Shown here piece by piece: positions 50,058 to 59,228 of a stretch of 64,000 nt of DNA (position 1 is its first letter; each line of letters opens with the position of its first letter). A program made the translations under genes and the position numbers. Origin of the DNA: JAOUEA01 sp040511595 (GTDB lineage: Bacteria; Actinomycetota; UBA4738; HRBIN12); assembly GCA_040511595.1 (NCBI GenBank), contig JBEVGU010000038.1, positions 1 to 64,000 of the forward strand, read 5' to 3'. The notes under the pieces were generated by a model that did not search any database, had not been told where the DNA came from, and worked only from the letters and a program-made list of their open reading frames with translations.

Positions 50058-51968
50058 ATGGCGAGCGTGAGCGTTCCCGCGAGCGGGCGAGGCCTGCTGC
50101 GCCGACCCGTGTCCGTCACGGGTTTCTGGAGCTGGTTCACCACCGTGGACCACAAGAAGATCGGCATCATGTACGGGGTCGTGGCCTTCGCGTTCTTCGT
50201 GATCGGGGGTCTCGAAGCCCTGCTGATCCGGGCCCAGCTCGCGCGGCCCGACGGCACGCTGCTGAACGCCGACCAGTACAACCAGGTCTTCACGATGCAC
50301 GGCCTCACGATGATCTTCCTGTTCGTCATGCCGATGTCCTCGGGGCTGTTCAACTACCTGATCCCCCTGATGATCGGCGCCCGCGACGTGGCGTTCCCTC
50401 GCCTGAACGCCTACAGCTTCTGGGCGTTCGCGATGGGCGGGCTCTTCCTCTACTCGAGCGTGTTCCTCGGCGGCGCGCCGAACGGCGGCTGGTTCGGCTA
50501 CGCGCCCAACTCGACCACCGATCCCTCGATCGGCATGACGTTCTACGCGCTCGGTCTGATCATCACCGGCATCGCGTCGACCGCGGGCGCCATCAACCTG
50601 GCCGTCACGGTCATCAACATGCGCGCGCCCGGACTCACGCTCTTCCGCATGCCGCTGTTCGTGTGGATGGGGCTCGTCGTCCAGTTCCTGCTCGTGTTCT
50701 CGCTGCCGATCATCACGGTGGCGTTGTTCCAGCTGTTGTTCGACCGGCGGTTCGACACCGCGTTCTTCGACCCGACGCGCGGCGGCGATCCGATCCTGTG
50801 GCAGCACCTGTTCTGGCTCTTCGGCCATCCCGAGGTGTACATCCTGATCCTGCCGGCGTTCGGCATCATCAGCGAGGTGTTGCCGGTGTTCAGCCGCAAG
50901 CCGCTCTTCGGCTATCAGTTCGTGGTCTTCTCGGGCATCGCGATCGGGTTCATCGGGTTCGGCGTCTGGGCCCACCACATGTTCGCGGTGGGCCTCGGCC
51001 CGGTGGCCAACACGGCGTTCGGCATCTCGACGGCGATCATCGCGATCCCGACCGGGGTGAAGATCTTCAACTGGATGGGCACGATGTACGGAGGCGACAT
51101 CCGGTTCGCCTCACCGATGCTGTTCGCGATCGGCGCGGTCTCGATGTTCGTGATCGGGGGCCTGTCGGGTGTAACGCATGCGATCGTGCCGAGCGACTAC
51201 CAACAGACCGATACGTACTACATCGTCGCGCACTTCCACTATGTGCTCTTCGGGGGCGCCGTCTTCGGCTTCTTCTCGGCCTTCCACTACTGGTGGCCGA
51301 AGGTGTTCGGCCGGCGGCTGGGCGAGGCGGTCGGCAAGGCGCAGTTCTGGGTGTTGCTGATCGGGTTCAACCTGGCGTTCGGGCCCATGCACATCCTCGG
51401 CATGCAGGGCATGATCCGACGTGAGTACACCTATCCCGAGTCGCTCGGGCTCACCTTCTGGAACGAGATCTCGACCGTCGGCGCGTTCCTGATCGCGCTC
51501 TCGGTGCTGATGTTCCTCGTCAACGTGGTGCGCACCGGCCTGCGGCGGGGGGTCGAGGCGGTCGAGGACCCGTGGGACGCGCGCACGATGGAGTGGATGA
51601 CCACGAGCCCGCCGCCGCCCCACAACTTCGACGAGATCCCGACCGTGCATGCGCTCGACGAGTTCTGGCACCGCAAATACGTCGAGGACGAGCGCACCGG
51701 CCGGCTCGTGCCGGCCCAGGCAGGGGCGTCGGACCCCCACGACGTACGCGGCGTCGCCGGCGCCGCTCCCGAGGAGGCGTCCGGGCACGGGAGCGGGCAC
51801 TCGATCCACCTCCCGAGCCCGTCGTATTGGCCCCTCGTGTCGAGCCTCGGGCTGCCGATCATGGCCTACGGGGTGCTCTACTCCTGGTGGCTGGTCGGCC
51901 TCGGGGCCCTGGTGGTCTTGACCGGCTTCTACGGATGGGCGCTCGAGCCCTCGGTCGCGGAGGAGTAG
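50058..51968 (+). CDS. ctaD: Cytochrome c oxidase subunit I
   Basis: A 636-residue heme-copper oxidase core. Low-spin heme ligands are H81 and H393, heme a3 ligand H391, and CuB ligands H257, H305 and H306. Y261 is placed for the His-Tyr crosslink (HPEVY). About 12 helices cover residues 35-500, and a C-terminal extension rich in charged residues and one further hydrophobic pair follows. It pumps protons while reducing oxygen. Confidence 0.97.
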   Translation: MASVSVPASGRGLLRRPVSVTGFWSWFTTVDHKKIGIMYGVVAFAFFVIGGLEALLIRAQLARPDGTLLNADQYNQVFTMHGLTMIFLFVMPMSSGLFNYLIPLMIGARDVAFPRLNAYSFWAFAMGGLFLYSSVFLGGAPNGGWFGYAPNSTTDPSIGMTFYALGLIITGIASTAGAINLAVTVINMRAPGLTLFRMPLFVWMGLVVQFLLVFSLPIITVALFQLLFDRRFDTAFFDPTRGGDPILWQHLFWLFGHPEVYILILPAFGIISEVLPVFSRKPLFGYQFVVFSGIAIGFIGFGVWAHHMFAVGLGPVANTAFGISTAIIAIPTGVKIFNWMGTMYGGDIRFASPMLFAIGAVSMFVIGGLSGVTHAIVPSDYQQTDTYYIVAHFHYVLFGGAVFGFFSAFHYWWPKVFGRRLGEAVGKAQFWVLLIGFNLAFGPMHILGMQGMIRREYTYPESLGLTFWNEISTVGAFLIALSVLMFLVNVVRTGLRRGVEAVEDPWDARTMEWMTTSPPPPHNFDEIPTVHALDEFWHRKYVEDERTGRLVPAQAGASDPHDVRGVAGAAPEEASGHGSGHSIHLPSPSYWPLVSSLGLPIMAYGVLYSWWLVGLGALVVLTGFYGWALEPSVAEE

Positions 51969-51970
51969 GC

Positions 51971-52615
51971 GTGTCGGACCTGGCCGTCACCCCCGGGCAC
52001 GGACCCGCCGACGCCGGCTCGCACGACGAGCACGCGACCGTGACGGGGCTGCCGAACACCAAGATCGCGATGTGGCTGTTCCTGGCCTCGGAATGCCTGC
52101 TCTTCGGAGCGTTGATCACCACCTACGTGCTGTACCGGGGGGCCAGCGAGATCGGGCCCTATCCCGCCGACATCTACGACATCCCGTACACGTCGGTCTC
52201 GTCGTTCGTGCTGCTGGCGTCGTCGCTCACGATGGTGCTGGCGCTCGCGGCGGCGCAGAAGCGCGACGGGACCCGAATGCGGCTGTGGCTGATCGCCACC
52301 GCGATGCTCGGCCTCACGTTCGTCGGAGGCCAGGTCTACGAGTTCACGACGTTTTACGACGAGGGCCTAGCGCTCGGGACGAACCTGTTCGGCACGACGT
52401 TCTACGTGCTCACCGGGTTCCACGGGGTGCACGTGACGGTGGGCATCCTCATGCTGCTCTCGCTCGTGGGCCTCTCGACCCTCGATCGCCTTCCGGACGA
52501 CGCGGCGTTCCCCGTCGAGATGGTCGGTCTGTACTGGCACTTCGTCGACATCGTCTGGATCGTCATCTTCACCATCGTCTACCTGATCCCGTCCCCGTCC
52601 GGGCCGCCCGCATGA
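51971..52615 (+). CDS. ctaE: Cytochrome c oxidase subunit III
   Basis: A 214-residue subunit with five membrane helices. FLASECLLFGALI and TGFHGVHVTVG, and the final YWHFVDIVWI, are the conserved subunit III motifs. GTG 51971 has a GGAGGAG site within the end of subunit I. Overlap and spacing show a single operon. Confidence 0.93.
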   Translation: MSDLAVTPGHGPADAGSHDEHATVTGLPNTKIAMWLFLASECLLFGALITTYVLYRGASEIGPYPADIYDIPYTSVSSFVLLASSLTMVLALAAAQKRDGTRMRLWLIATAMLGLTFVGGQVYEFTTFYDEGLALGTNLFGTTFYVLTGFHGVHVTVGILMLLSLVGLSTLDRLPDDAAFPVEMVGLYWHFVDIVWIVIFTIVYLIPSPSGPPA

Positions 52616-52622
52616 GGAGGCG

Positions 52623-52988
52623 GTGACGGTGTCGGATGTCGAGACCCCGTTCGAGCAGGAGCTCGGCGCGCGAGACATGCCCGACCCCGGTGAGGCAGGG
52701 GCGCCGCATCACGAGCACCCGAGCCCCAAGGAGTACATCCGCATCGGTGTGATCCTCGCGGTCCTCACCGGCCTCGAGGTCGCCACGTACTACGTCGACG
52801 TCGGAGGCGTGCTCGTGCCCACCCTGCTCGGCTTGGCGGCCGTGAAGTTCGCGCTCGTCGTGATGTGGTTCATGCACCTCAGGTTCGACAGTCCCACGTA
52901 CGCGCGGTTCTTCCTGATGGGTCTCGCGGGCGCGGCCACCCTGTATCTGGTCGTGCTGATCTCCTTCGGCATCTTCTTGGTGGACTGA
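52623..52988 (+). CDS. ctaF: Cytochrome c oxidase subunit IV (prokaryotic type)
   Basis: A 121-residue small subunit with three hydrophobic helices (about residues 41-58, 65-84 and 95-118) and a His-rich N-terminal region (HHEHPS). The family is COX4_pro. It follows subunit III by 7 bp, as in caa3 operons of Bacillus and Thermus. GTG start. Confidence 0.85.
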   Translation: MTVSDVETPFEQELGARDMPDPGEAGAPHHEHPSPKEYIRIGVILAVLTGLEVATYYVDVGGVLVPTLLGLAAVKFALVVMWFMHLRFDSPTYARFFLMGLAGAATLYLVVLISFGIFLVD

Positions 52989-52994
52989 GCGACG

Positions 52995-53825
52995 ATGCAG
53001 CTCCCCGGCTGGCACGCGCATCCCGACGTCTGGCTGTTGTTCGGGTCGATCGTCGCGGCCTACCTGATCGCGACGCGCCGGCACCTGGCGGCCACGGGGG
53101 AGGCGACCCCGCGACGGAAGACCACGCTGTTCATCGCGGGCATCGGCGTGCTGTGGCTCGGCGCGGACTATCCCGTGCACGACCTCGCCGAGGGCTACCT
53201 GTACCTCATGCACATGACGCAGCACCTGGTGTTCACGCTGGTGGCGGCACCGCTGCTGATCGCGGGCATGCCGGTATGGATGCTGCGGGCCCTGCTCGCC
53301 CCGGCCGCCGCGAGGCGCCTGTTCCGGTTCTTTACGCGTCCGGTGATCGCGTTGATCCTCTTCAACGGCGTGCTGCTGTTCACCCACTGGCCGCAGGTGG
53401 TCGAGGCATCGGTCGGTTCGGAGATGGTCCACTTCGCCCTGCACGTGCTGATCGTCGCCTCGGCGCTCGTGATGTGGTGGCCCGTGATGTCGCCGTTGCC
53501 CGAGCTGCCCTCGCTGTCGCCCCCCGGGCAGATGATCTACCTGTTCCTGCAATCCCTCGCGCCCACGATCCCGGCGTCGTTCCTGACGTTCGGCCACTCG
53601 CCGCTGTACCCGGTATACGCGACCTTCCCCCGCATCTGGGGCATCTCGGCGCTGACCGACCAGCTGATCGCGGGCCTCATCATGAAGCTCGCCGGCGGCC
53701 TGGTGCTCTGGGTCGTCATCGCGGTGATCTTCTTCCGCTGGTTCGCGCAGGAGCAGCGAGACGGACTCGATGCCTCGGCCTACCAGGACGTGCAGCGAGA
53801 GATCGGCGCGGAGCTGGGCCGATGA
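52995..53825 (+). CDS. ctaG: Cytochrome oxidase assembly protein CtaG (caa3 type)
   Basis: A 276-residue polytopic protein of the caa3_CtaG family with about seven helices. LYLMHMTQHLVFTLVAAPLL, FNGVLLFTHWPQ and the final GHSPLYPVY region are diagnostic His-bearing motifs thought to help insert CuB. It lies between the oxidase and the cupredoxin. Confidence 0.9.
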   Translation: MQLPGWHAHPDVWLLFGSIVAAYLIATRRHLAATGEATPRRKTTLFIAGIGVLWLGADYPVHDLAEGYLYLMHMTQHLVFTLVAAPLLIAGMPVWMLRALLAPAAARRLFRFFTRPVIALILFNGVLLFTHWPQVVEASVGSEMVHFALHVLIVASALVMWWPVMSPLPELPSLSPPGQMIYLFLQSLAPTIPASFLTFGHSPLYPVYATFPRIWGISALTDQLIAGLIMKLAGGLVLWVVIAVIFFRWFAQEQRDGLDASAYQDVQREIGAELGR

Positions 53826-53861
53826 GCTCACGGCGATGCGCAGGAAGGGAGCACGAGGCTG

Positions 53862-55166
53862 ATGCGTGAGGGCAAGAATCGGCAGAGCCTGCTGCTGCCG
53901 ATCCTGATCCCCCTGGCGGTGCTCGCCGTGATCGGGCTGGTGCTGGTTGGATTCTCCCGCGTGCTGCTCGCCGTCTCGCACACCGCGGCGACCGTCGTGG
54001 CCCTCGTGGCCGCCGCCGCGGTCGTGGCGGTTGGAGGGTACGTCGCATCGAGGCGACGCGTGAGCGGCGCCACGCTCTTCTCGATGGTGGCGGCGGTGAC
54101 GGGCATCGCGATGCTCGCCGGTGGCCTGGCCGTCGTGGCCGCGCCGTTGGAGGAGGAGGGCGGGGGCGAGCCGGCGGAGGGGCCCGTGGTGACGCTCGCG
54201 GCTCCCGAGGGCGCCGCGGCCGACGGCTTCTCGACCGACGAGCTGTCCGCGCCCTCGGACGAGCCCTTCACGCTCGAGTTCGACAACGAGGATCCGTCGG
54301 TGGCCCACAACGTGGTGCTCTTCGACGGCCCGGACGCCGACGCACCGGCGCTCTTCACCGGCGGGCTGGTCACGGGGCCGAGCACCGCCAACTACTCGGT
54401 CGAGGCGGTGCCCGAGGGGAAGTACTTCTTCCACTGCGAGGTGCACCCGACGACCATGACGGGCACGATGACGGCCGCGCCGGGCGGCGGTGGCGGTGGC
54501 GGCGGCGGTGGCGGCGTCACGGTGGTCGCTGCCGACCTCGCCTTCGACACCGATACGATCGAGCTGGCGCCCGACGTCGAGAACACGATCACGTTCGACA
54601 ATCAGGACGCGGGCACGCCGCACAACATCGCGATCTACACCGATGACTCGCTCTCCGAGTCGCTGTTCGTGGGCGATCTCGTGACCGGTCCCGACACCAT
54701 CGAGTACACGATCGCCCCCATCCCCCCCGGTGAGTACTACTTCCACTGCGACGTGCACCCCACCATGAGCGGGACGGTCGTCGTGGCCGCCGATGGCGGT
54801 GGCGGAGGGGGTGGTAGCGGCGGTGGCGGCGGCGAACCGTCGGATGAGCCGCCCGCCGACGGGGGTGGAGGCGGTGCTGGCACCGCGACGGCCTCGATCG
54901 GGGCCGAGGGCACGGCGTTCGACACATCCACCCTCAGCTGGCCCGCCGACTCCGACGTGACGCTCTCGTTCGACAATCGCGATCCCGTCGACGTGGCCGG
55001 GCCGCACAACGTGGCGGTCTACGACGGCGAAGCGGCGCTGTTCACCGGCGAGCTGGTCGAGGGGCCGGCCACCGTCGACTACGTGGTCCCGCCCATGCCG
55101 GCGGGGAGCTACGAGTTCCGATGCGACGTGCATCCGACGATGGCCGGGACGGTCGAGGTCACCTGA
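53862..55166 (+). CDS. Membrane-anchored triple cupredoxin
   Basis: A 434-residue protein. Three membrane helices (about residues 10-37, 42-60 and 69-93) lead to three cupredoxin-like domains (about 109-209, 220-312 and 350-434), joined by poly-Gly linkers. Each domain keeps the type-1 copper set: an early His in H-N-V/I and a late HC-x-V-H-P-x-M or RCDVHP-x-M cluster. It stands in the oxidase operon between ctaG and the thioredoxin-like gene. It may store or hand over copper or electrons to the oxidase. Confidence 0.85.
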   Translation: MREGKNRQSLLLPILIPLAVLAVIGLVLVGFSRVLLAVSHTAATVVALVAAAAVVAVGGYVASRRRVSGATLFSMVAAVTGIAMLAGGLAVVAAPLEEEGGGEPAEGPVVTLAAPEGAAADGFSTDELSAPSDEPFTLEFDNEDPSVAHNVVLFDGPDADAPALFTGGLVTGPSTANYSVEAVPEGKYFFHCEVHPTTMTGTMTAAPGGGGGGGGGGGVTVVAADLAFDTDTIELAPDVENTITFDNQDAGTPHNIAIYTDDSLSESLFVGDLVTGPDTIEYTIAPIPPGEYYFHCDVHPTMSGTVVVAADGGGGGGGSGGGGGEPSDEPPADGGGGGAGTATASIGAEGTAFDTSTLSWPADSDVTLSFDNRDPVDVAGPHNVAVYDGEAALFTGELVEGPATVDYVVPPMPAGSYEFRCDVHPTMAGTVEVT

Positions 55167-55174
55167 CGACGTCC

Positions 55175-55774
55175 GTGGACGAGCCCACAGCCCGCCAGGA
55201 AGACCGGGTCGGCAGGCGCGAGGGCCGCCGCACGTGGGGGATCGTCGCGTCGATCGCGTCGATCGTCGTCGTCGTCGGGATCCTCGCCTATGCCCTTCGC
55301 CCGACGACCGATCCGCGGGTGGAAGGAGGCGTCGCGGAGCTGGACGATCCGTTGCCGCGCCTGCAGGGGGAGGGGGTCGCCGGCGCCGCCGTCGACACCG
55401 ATGCGATGGAGTGGTCGGCGCTGGTGGTGAACGTCTGGGCGACCTGGTGCGAGCCCTGCCGTCGCGAGCAGCCCGCGTTGCGGCAGGTGCGATCCGACTT
55501 CGAGGCTCGCGACGTCGAGTTCCTCGGCGTCGACTATCGCGACGACCGGGCGGCGGCGATGCGGTGGATCGAGGACTTCGACGTGTCGTATCCGAGCCTG
55601 CACGACCCGGACGGGCGGACCGCCGCGCTGCTGGGCTTCCCGTTCCTGCCCGACACGTACGTCGTCGACGCCTCCGGCACGATGCGCTACGCGATCTACG
55701 GCGAGACGAACGCTGAGGAGCTCTCGGGGCTGATCGAGGAGGTGCTGGCGGAGCAGGACGCCGCCGAGGCCTAG
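55175..55774 (+). CDS. resA: ResA/TlpA-like thioredoxin
   Basis: About 199 residues with one N-terminal membrane helix (about residues 20-42) and a periplasmic thioredoxin fold. The active site is WCEPC and the cis-Pro lies in FPFLPDTYVV. ResA-type proteins reduce apocytochrome c or copper-site Cys of oxidase subunit II. GTG 55175 is chosen after the cupredoxin stop at 55166. Its stop overlaps the convergent CtaA-CtaB fusion by 4 bp. Confidence 0.88.
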   Translation: MDEPTARQEDRVGRREGRRTWGIVASIASIVVVVGILAYALRPTTDPRVEGGVAELDDPLPRLQGEGVAGAAVDTDAMEWSALVVNVWATWCEPCRREQPALRQVRSDFEARDVEFLGVDYRDDRAAAMRWIEDFDVSYPSLHDPDGRTAALLGFPFLPDTYVVDASGTMRYAIYGETNAEELSGLIEEVLAEQDAAEA

Positions 55775-57594
55775 ACGACGGCGTCGAGCGCGACCGCGCC
55801 GAACAGGGCCGCGAGGTAGACGATGGAGTACGTGAACAGCCGCCACGACCGGTTCGCGTCGGCGTGGCGCCACAGCGCCAGCGCCCGGTAGACGAACAGC
55901 CCGCCGAGCGTGACCGCCGTGATGGTGTAGATCGGCCCGAGGCCGGCGGCCGGGACGAGGAGCAGCGTCGTGCCGAACAGCGCGAGTGAGTACACGAAGA
56001 TCTGTCGCCGCGTCTCGTCGTCGCCCTTGACCACGGGCAGCATCGGCACGCCTGCCGCCGCGTAGTCGCCGCTGAACCGGAGCGAGAGCGCCCAGAAGTG
56101 CGGCGGCGTCCAGACGAAAACGATCGCGAACAGGATCCAGGCTGGCAGGGCGAGCGAACCGGTCACCGCGGCCCATCCGATCAGCGCCGGCGCGGCGCCG
56201 GCCGCTCCGCCGATCACGATGTTCTGCGTAGTCGAGCGCTTCAGCCACATCGTGTAGACGACCACGTAGAAGGCGATCGCCGCGAGCGAGAGGGTTGCCG
56301 CCAGAACGTTCACGGTCATCGCCAGGAACAAGAAGGAGAACGCACCGAGCCAGAACCCGAAGGCGAGCGCGCGTTCGGGCGTGACCTGGTCGGCGGGGAG
56401 CGGGCGGCCACGGGTGCGGCGCATCACCTCGTCGATGTCGCGGTCGAGGTACATGTTGATCGCGTTCGCCCCGCCCGCGGCGAGCGAGCCGCCGACCAGG
56501 GTCGCGAGCACGAGCCAGGGCGACGGCACGGCGCCCTCGGCGAGCATCATCGCGGGAACGGTCGTGATGAGCAGCAGCACGATGATGCGTGGCTTCGTGA
56601 GCCGGTAGTAGGCAGTGATCGTGTCGGACAGCGGCGTGGGGGCGGCGATCTCCGCCGCTCGTTCCCGGGGTTCCGCGAGAGCGTCGTCACCGCCGAGACT
56701 CGGCTCGCGCCGGGCGACCACGGCGAGGGCGACGACGGTGGCCCAGATGACGGCCGACGCGGCCACGTGCAGCGCTCGGGGCCAGGTCGAGAGCTCCGTG
56801 GCCACGTTGATGCCGCCGATCGCGACTTGCGCCACGAACAGCCCGCCGGCCAACGTCGAGAGGTGGACGAGCCTGGTCGAGCGCACGGGCATCGTTCGCG
56901 CGCGAACGACGAGCCAGAGCACCAGCGCGGCCACCGCGATCGCGAGCACGCGGTGGGCGAACATCTCGGCCGCTCCCTGTGGGCCGAACGACGGGATGAG
57001 CCGCCCGCCCATCAACGGCCAGTCCCGGAAGGCGAGCCCCGCCCCCTCGGCGCGCACGTACGTCCCGACGAGCAGCAGGCCGAACGTCGCGACGGCCGTG
57101 AGCATCGCGAGCCTCGCGTAGGCCCGGTCGCCGGCGCGCCGGTCCCCCTCGAACGCCAGCGCGGTGGCGGCGACCAGCACGCCGAGCACGATCATCGCGA
57201 GTCCGAAATGCAGGGTGACCACGGCGGGGTCGAGGGCGCTGTTCACGACCGCGCCGCCGAGCGCTCCCTGTACTCCGAACAACGGCACCAGCGCCACGGC
57301 GAGCCAGACGGCCGAGCGCGGCGTGGCGCTCGGGTGCCCACGTCGGGCGCGCACCAGCTCCACGACCCCGGCCACGGCCAGCATCACCGCGAGCAGCCCC
57401 GAGACGACGCCGAGCGCTCGGTGCGTGTACTCGATCAGCGTGTGGTACTCCCACCTCGGCACCCAGCTGCCGAAGCACCTCGGCCAGTCCGGGCACCCGT
57501 CGCCCGACCCGGTGGCGCGCACCAGTCCGCCCCATGCGACCAGCACCACGGTCGAGACCGTGGTGGCGACGGCCAGTCTCTGGAAGCGGGTCAT
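55771..57594 (-). CDS. ctaAB: Heme A synthase-heme O synthase fusion (CtaA-CtaB)
   Basis: A 607-residue polytopic fusion. The N-terminal 310 residues are CtaA/COX15-like: GGLVRATGSGDGCPDWPRC with a Cys pair, and paired His-bearing helices (EYTHRALG, LHFGLAM, FAHRVLA, LHVAAS). The C-terminal 280 residues are CtaB: the NAINMYLDRDIDEVM diphosphate-binding motif and a GAPALIGW segment. Thus heme B becomes O then A in one chain, feeding the oxidase. ATG 57594 has a GAGGAA site; GTG 57642 is possible. Confidence 0.92.
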   Translation of the reverse strand: MTRFQRLAVATTVSTVVLVAWGGLVRATGSGDGCPDWPRCFGSWVPRWEYHTLIEYTHRALGVVSGLLAVMLAVAGVVELVRARRGHPSATPRSAVWLAVALVPLFGVQGALGGAVVNSALDPAVVTLHFGLAMIVLGVLVAATALAFEGDRRAGDRAYARLAMLTAVATFGLLLVGTYVRAEGAGLAFRDWPLMGGRLIPSFGPQGAAEMFAHRVLAIAVAALVLWLVVRARTMPVRSTRLVHLSTLAGGLFVAQVAIGGINVATELSTWPRALHVAASAVIWATVVALAVVARREPSLGGDDALAEPRERAAEIAAPTPLSDTITAYYRLTKPRIIVLLLITTVPAMMLAEGAVPSPWLVLATLVGGSLAAGGANAINMYLDRDIDEVMRRTRGRPLPADQVTPERALAFGFWLGAFSFLFLAMTVNVLAATLSLAAIAFYVVVYTMWLKRSTTQNIVIGGAAGAAPALIGWAAVTGSLALPAWILFAIVFVWTPPHFWALSLRFSGDYAAAGVPMLPVVKGDDETRRQIFVYSLALFGTTLLLVPAAGLGPIYTITAVTLGGLFVYRALALWRHADANRSWRLFTYSIVYLAALFGAVALDAVV

Positions 57595-57698
57595 CGTGGG
57601 TTCCTCACCGTGCCTCGGGGGTTGGCTCACCGCGACGGCCACGCGGCGCCCACATGATAGTGCGGGGGTCGCCCGGCGAGCTGCGAGATACTCCGCAC

Positions 57699-58598
57699 AT
57701 GACCATGGAGCCCGCCCTGTCGATCCCCACGCTCGACATCGTTCGCGAGGCCGTCGACCCCGCCGTGCGCCGCGCGCTCGAGGAAGCGGCGTCCGATCTC
57801 ACCACCGTGGATCCACGGGCGGGGCTCGTGGTGGAAGAGATCGCTCGCCTCGTGGACGCCGGTGGGAAGCGGGTCCGCCCGGCGTTCTGCGTGTGGGGGT
57901 TCCGGGCCGGGGGCGGCGATGCGGGTCCTGCCGAGGGGATCCGAGGGCCGATCGTCCGGGTCGCCGCCGCGCTCGAGCTCCTGCACACGATGGCGCTGAT
58001 CCACGACGACCTCATGGACGAGGCGTCCGAGCGCCGGGGCGTAGCTGCGACGGCTTCCCACCTGTCGGCGGAGGCCGTGCGCCGCGGCCTCGCGGTCGAC
58101 GCCGCACGCTTCGGACGCTCGGGCGCGATCCTCGCCGGCGACCTCGCCGCGGTGCTGGCCGATCGGCTGATGGTGAGCAGCGGATTCCGCTCCGAGGTCC
58201 TCGTCCGAGCCCTGGTCCGCTACCACGAGATGCGCATCGACATGGCCGCCGGCCAGATGCTCGACGTGGCCGGACTCGCCGAGCAACCGAGCTCGGCCCT
58301 CGCCGCCGCTCGGCTGAAGGGCGGCAGCTATTCCGTGGAAGGCCCCCTGCTCATCGGCGCGACGCTCGCCGACGCCGAGCCCGCTGTGATCGATGCGCTC
58401 AGCGCGTTCGGTGCCCCGCTGGGGGAGGCATTCCAATTGCGGGACGACTTGCGCGATCGCGACGGCGCGCACGGAGCCACGCCCGAGACCGTGAACCACC
58501 TCGTGGCGCGGGCGCGCGCCGCGCTGCGCCCTGCGCCGATCGCTTCGGAGTCGGCGGGCGCGCTCGACGAGCTGGCCAGCTCGGTGGCGGTTCGGTGA
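57699..58598 (+). CDS. Polyprenyl diphosphate synthase
   Basis: A 299-residue trans-isoprenyl synthase. The first Asp-rich motif is DDLMDEASERRG near residue 104 and the second is RDDLRD near residue 249. The chain supplies isoprenoid for menaquinone, or with CtaB for heme O. A GATACT box (57687-57692) lies 6 nt before ATG 57699 (leaderless). Divergent from the CtaA-CtaB fusion; product length cannot be predicted. Confidence 0.88.
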   Translation: MTMEPALSIPTLDIVREAVDPAVRRALEEAASDLTTVDPRAGLVVEEIARLVDAGGKRVRPAFCVWGFRAGGGDAGPAEGIRGPIVRVAAALELLHTMALIHDDLMDEASERRGVAATASHLSAEAVRRGLAVDAARFGRSGAILAGDLAAVLADRLMVSSGFRSEVLVRALVRYHEMRIDMAAGQMLDVAGLAEQPSSALAAARLKGGSYSVEGPLLIGATLADAEPAVIDALSAFGAPLGEAFQLRDDLRDRDGAHGATPETVNHLVARARAALRPAPIASESAGALDELASSVAVR

Positions 58599-59020
58599 GC
58601 GACGATCTCGAGGGCCTGCGGCGGTCGTTCGGCGACGTGCCGGCGTGTCGGATCGCCACGGTGCGCCTCGACGGGGGGCCCTACGTGGCTCCGCGGTGGT
58701 TCGTCTGGCGCGACGATGGCCTCTGGGTCGCCACGAGGGTCGGCGACGCCACCTGGGAGCACACGCAGCGCGACGGTCGGGTCTCGGTGCTGATCGATCG
58801 AGGACGCGACTGGAGCGAGCTCGCGGGCGTACGGATCGAAGGCGTCGCCGAGACCTACCCCGCGGAGCATCCGGATCTGCGCGGACCCATGTCGAGCTGG
58901 CACGAGAAGTACCGCACGATGTTCGCCGGAGACGGCTTCGAGTCGTTCACCCGCGACGTGATCGCTCTCGGGTTCCTTCGGGTCGTTCCCTCGCGCGTCG
59001 ACGCCTGGAGCCACCGCTGA
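58595..59020 (+). CDS. Pyridoxamine 5'-phosphate oxidase-fold (F420/FMN-binding) protein
   Basis: A 141-residue split-barrel flavin-type protein. ATVRLDGGPYVAPRWFVWRDDGLWV and VSVLIDRG are the fold's characteristic strands. In Actinobacteria this family includes F420-dependent reductases and heme-utilisation-type proteins. GTG overlaps the polyprenyl synthase stop (GTGA). Confidence 0.75.
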   Translation: MSDDLEGLRRSFGDVPACRIATVRLDGGPYVAPRWFVWRDDGLWVATRVGDATWEHTQRDGRVSVLIDRGRDWSELAGVRIEGVAETYPAEHPDLRGPMSSWHEKYRTMFAGDGFESFTRDVIALGFLRVVPSRVDAWSHR

Positions 59021-59120
59021 CACGTGTGCCGCCGGCCGAAGGAACGGCTCCGCCCACGTGCGTTGCCCGTCGTCGCGAGGGCGGGGTAGCGTGGCCGGTG
59101 CGCATCGGGACGACGTGCGG

Positions 59121-59126
59121 TAGCCT
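59121..59126 (+). promoter_or_regulatory. -10 box of the geranylgeranyl reductase/nuo transcript
   Basis: TAGCCT with the predicted start near 59133. The Rex-type palindrome at 59132-59149 sits on that start. Confidence 0.6.
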
Positions 59127-59131
59127 GAGCT

Positions 59132-59149
59132 TTGTGAAGGTTTTCACAA
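59132..59149. promoter_or_regulatory. Perfect Rex operator
   Basis: TTGTGAAGGTTTTCACAA has perfect inverted 7-mers matching the Rex consensus TTGTGAA-N4-TTCACAA. Its position from the transcription start onward suits direct repression, relieved at high NADH. It lies 80 bp before the geranylgeranyl reductase start. Confidence 0.85.
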
Positions 59150-59228
59150 GCCTCTCCCGACCTGTCGGTCAGATGGGGCCGGCGGATCGGAGCGGCGATC
59201 GTGTCCTCACCGCCTGGAGGGGATCGGC

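Noticed and set aside
52569..55133. 854-codon minus-strand frame under the oxidase genes
   Set aside because: It is an antisense shadow of ctaG and the cupredoxin, produced by high GC and the repeated Gly codons; composition is His/Arg/Gly-rich without a recognisable domain.
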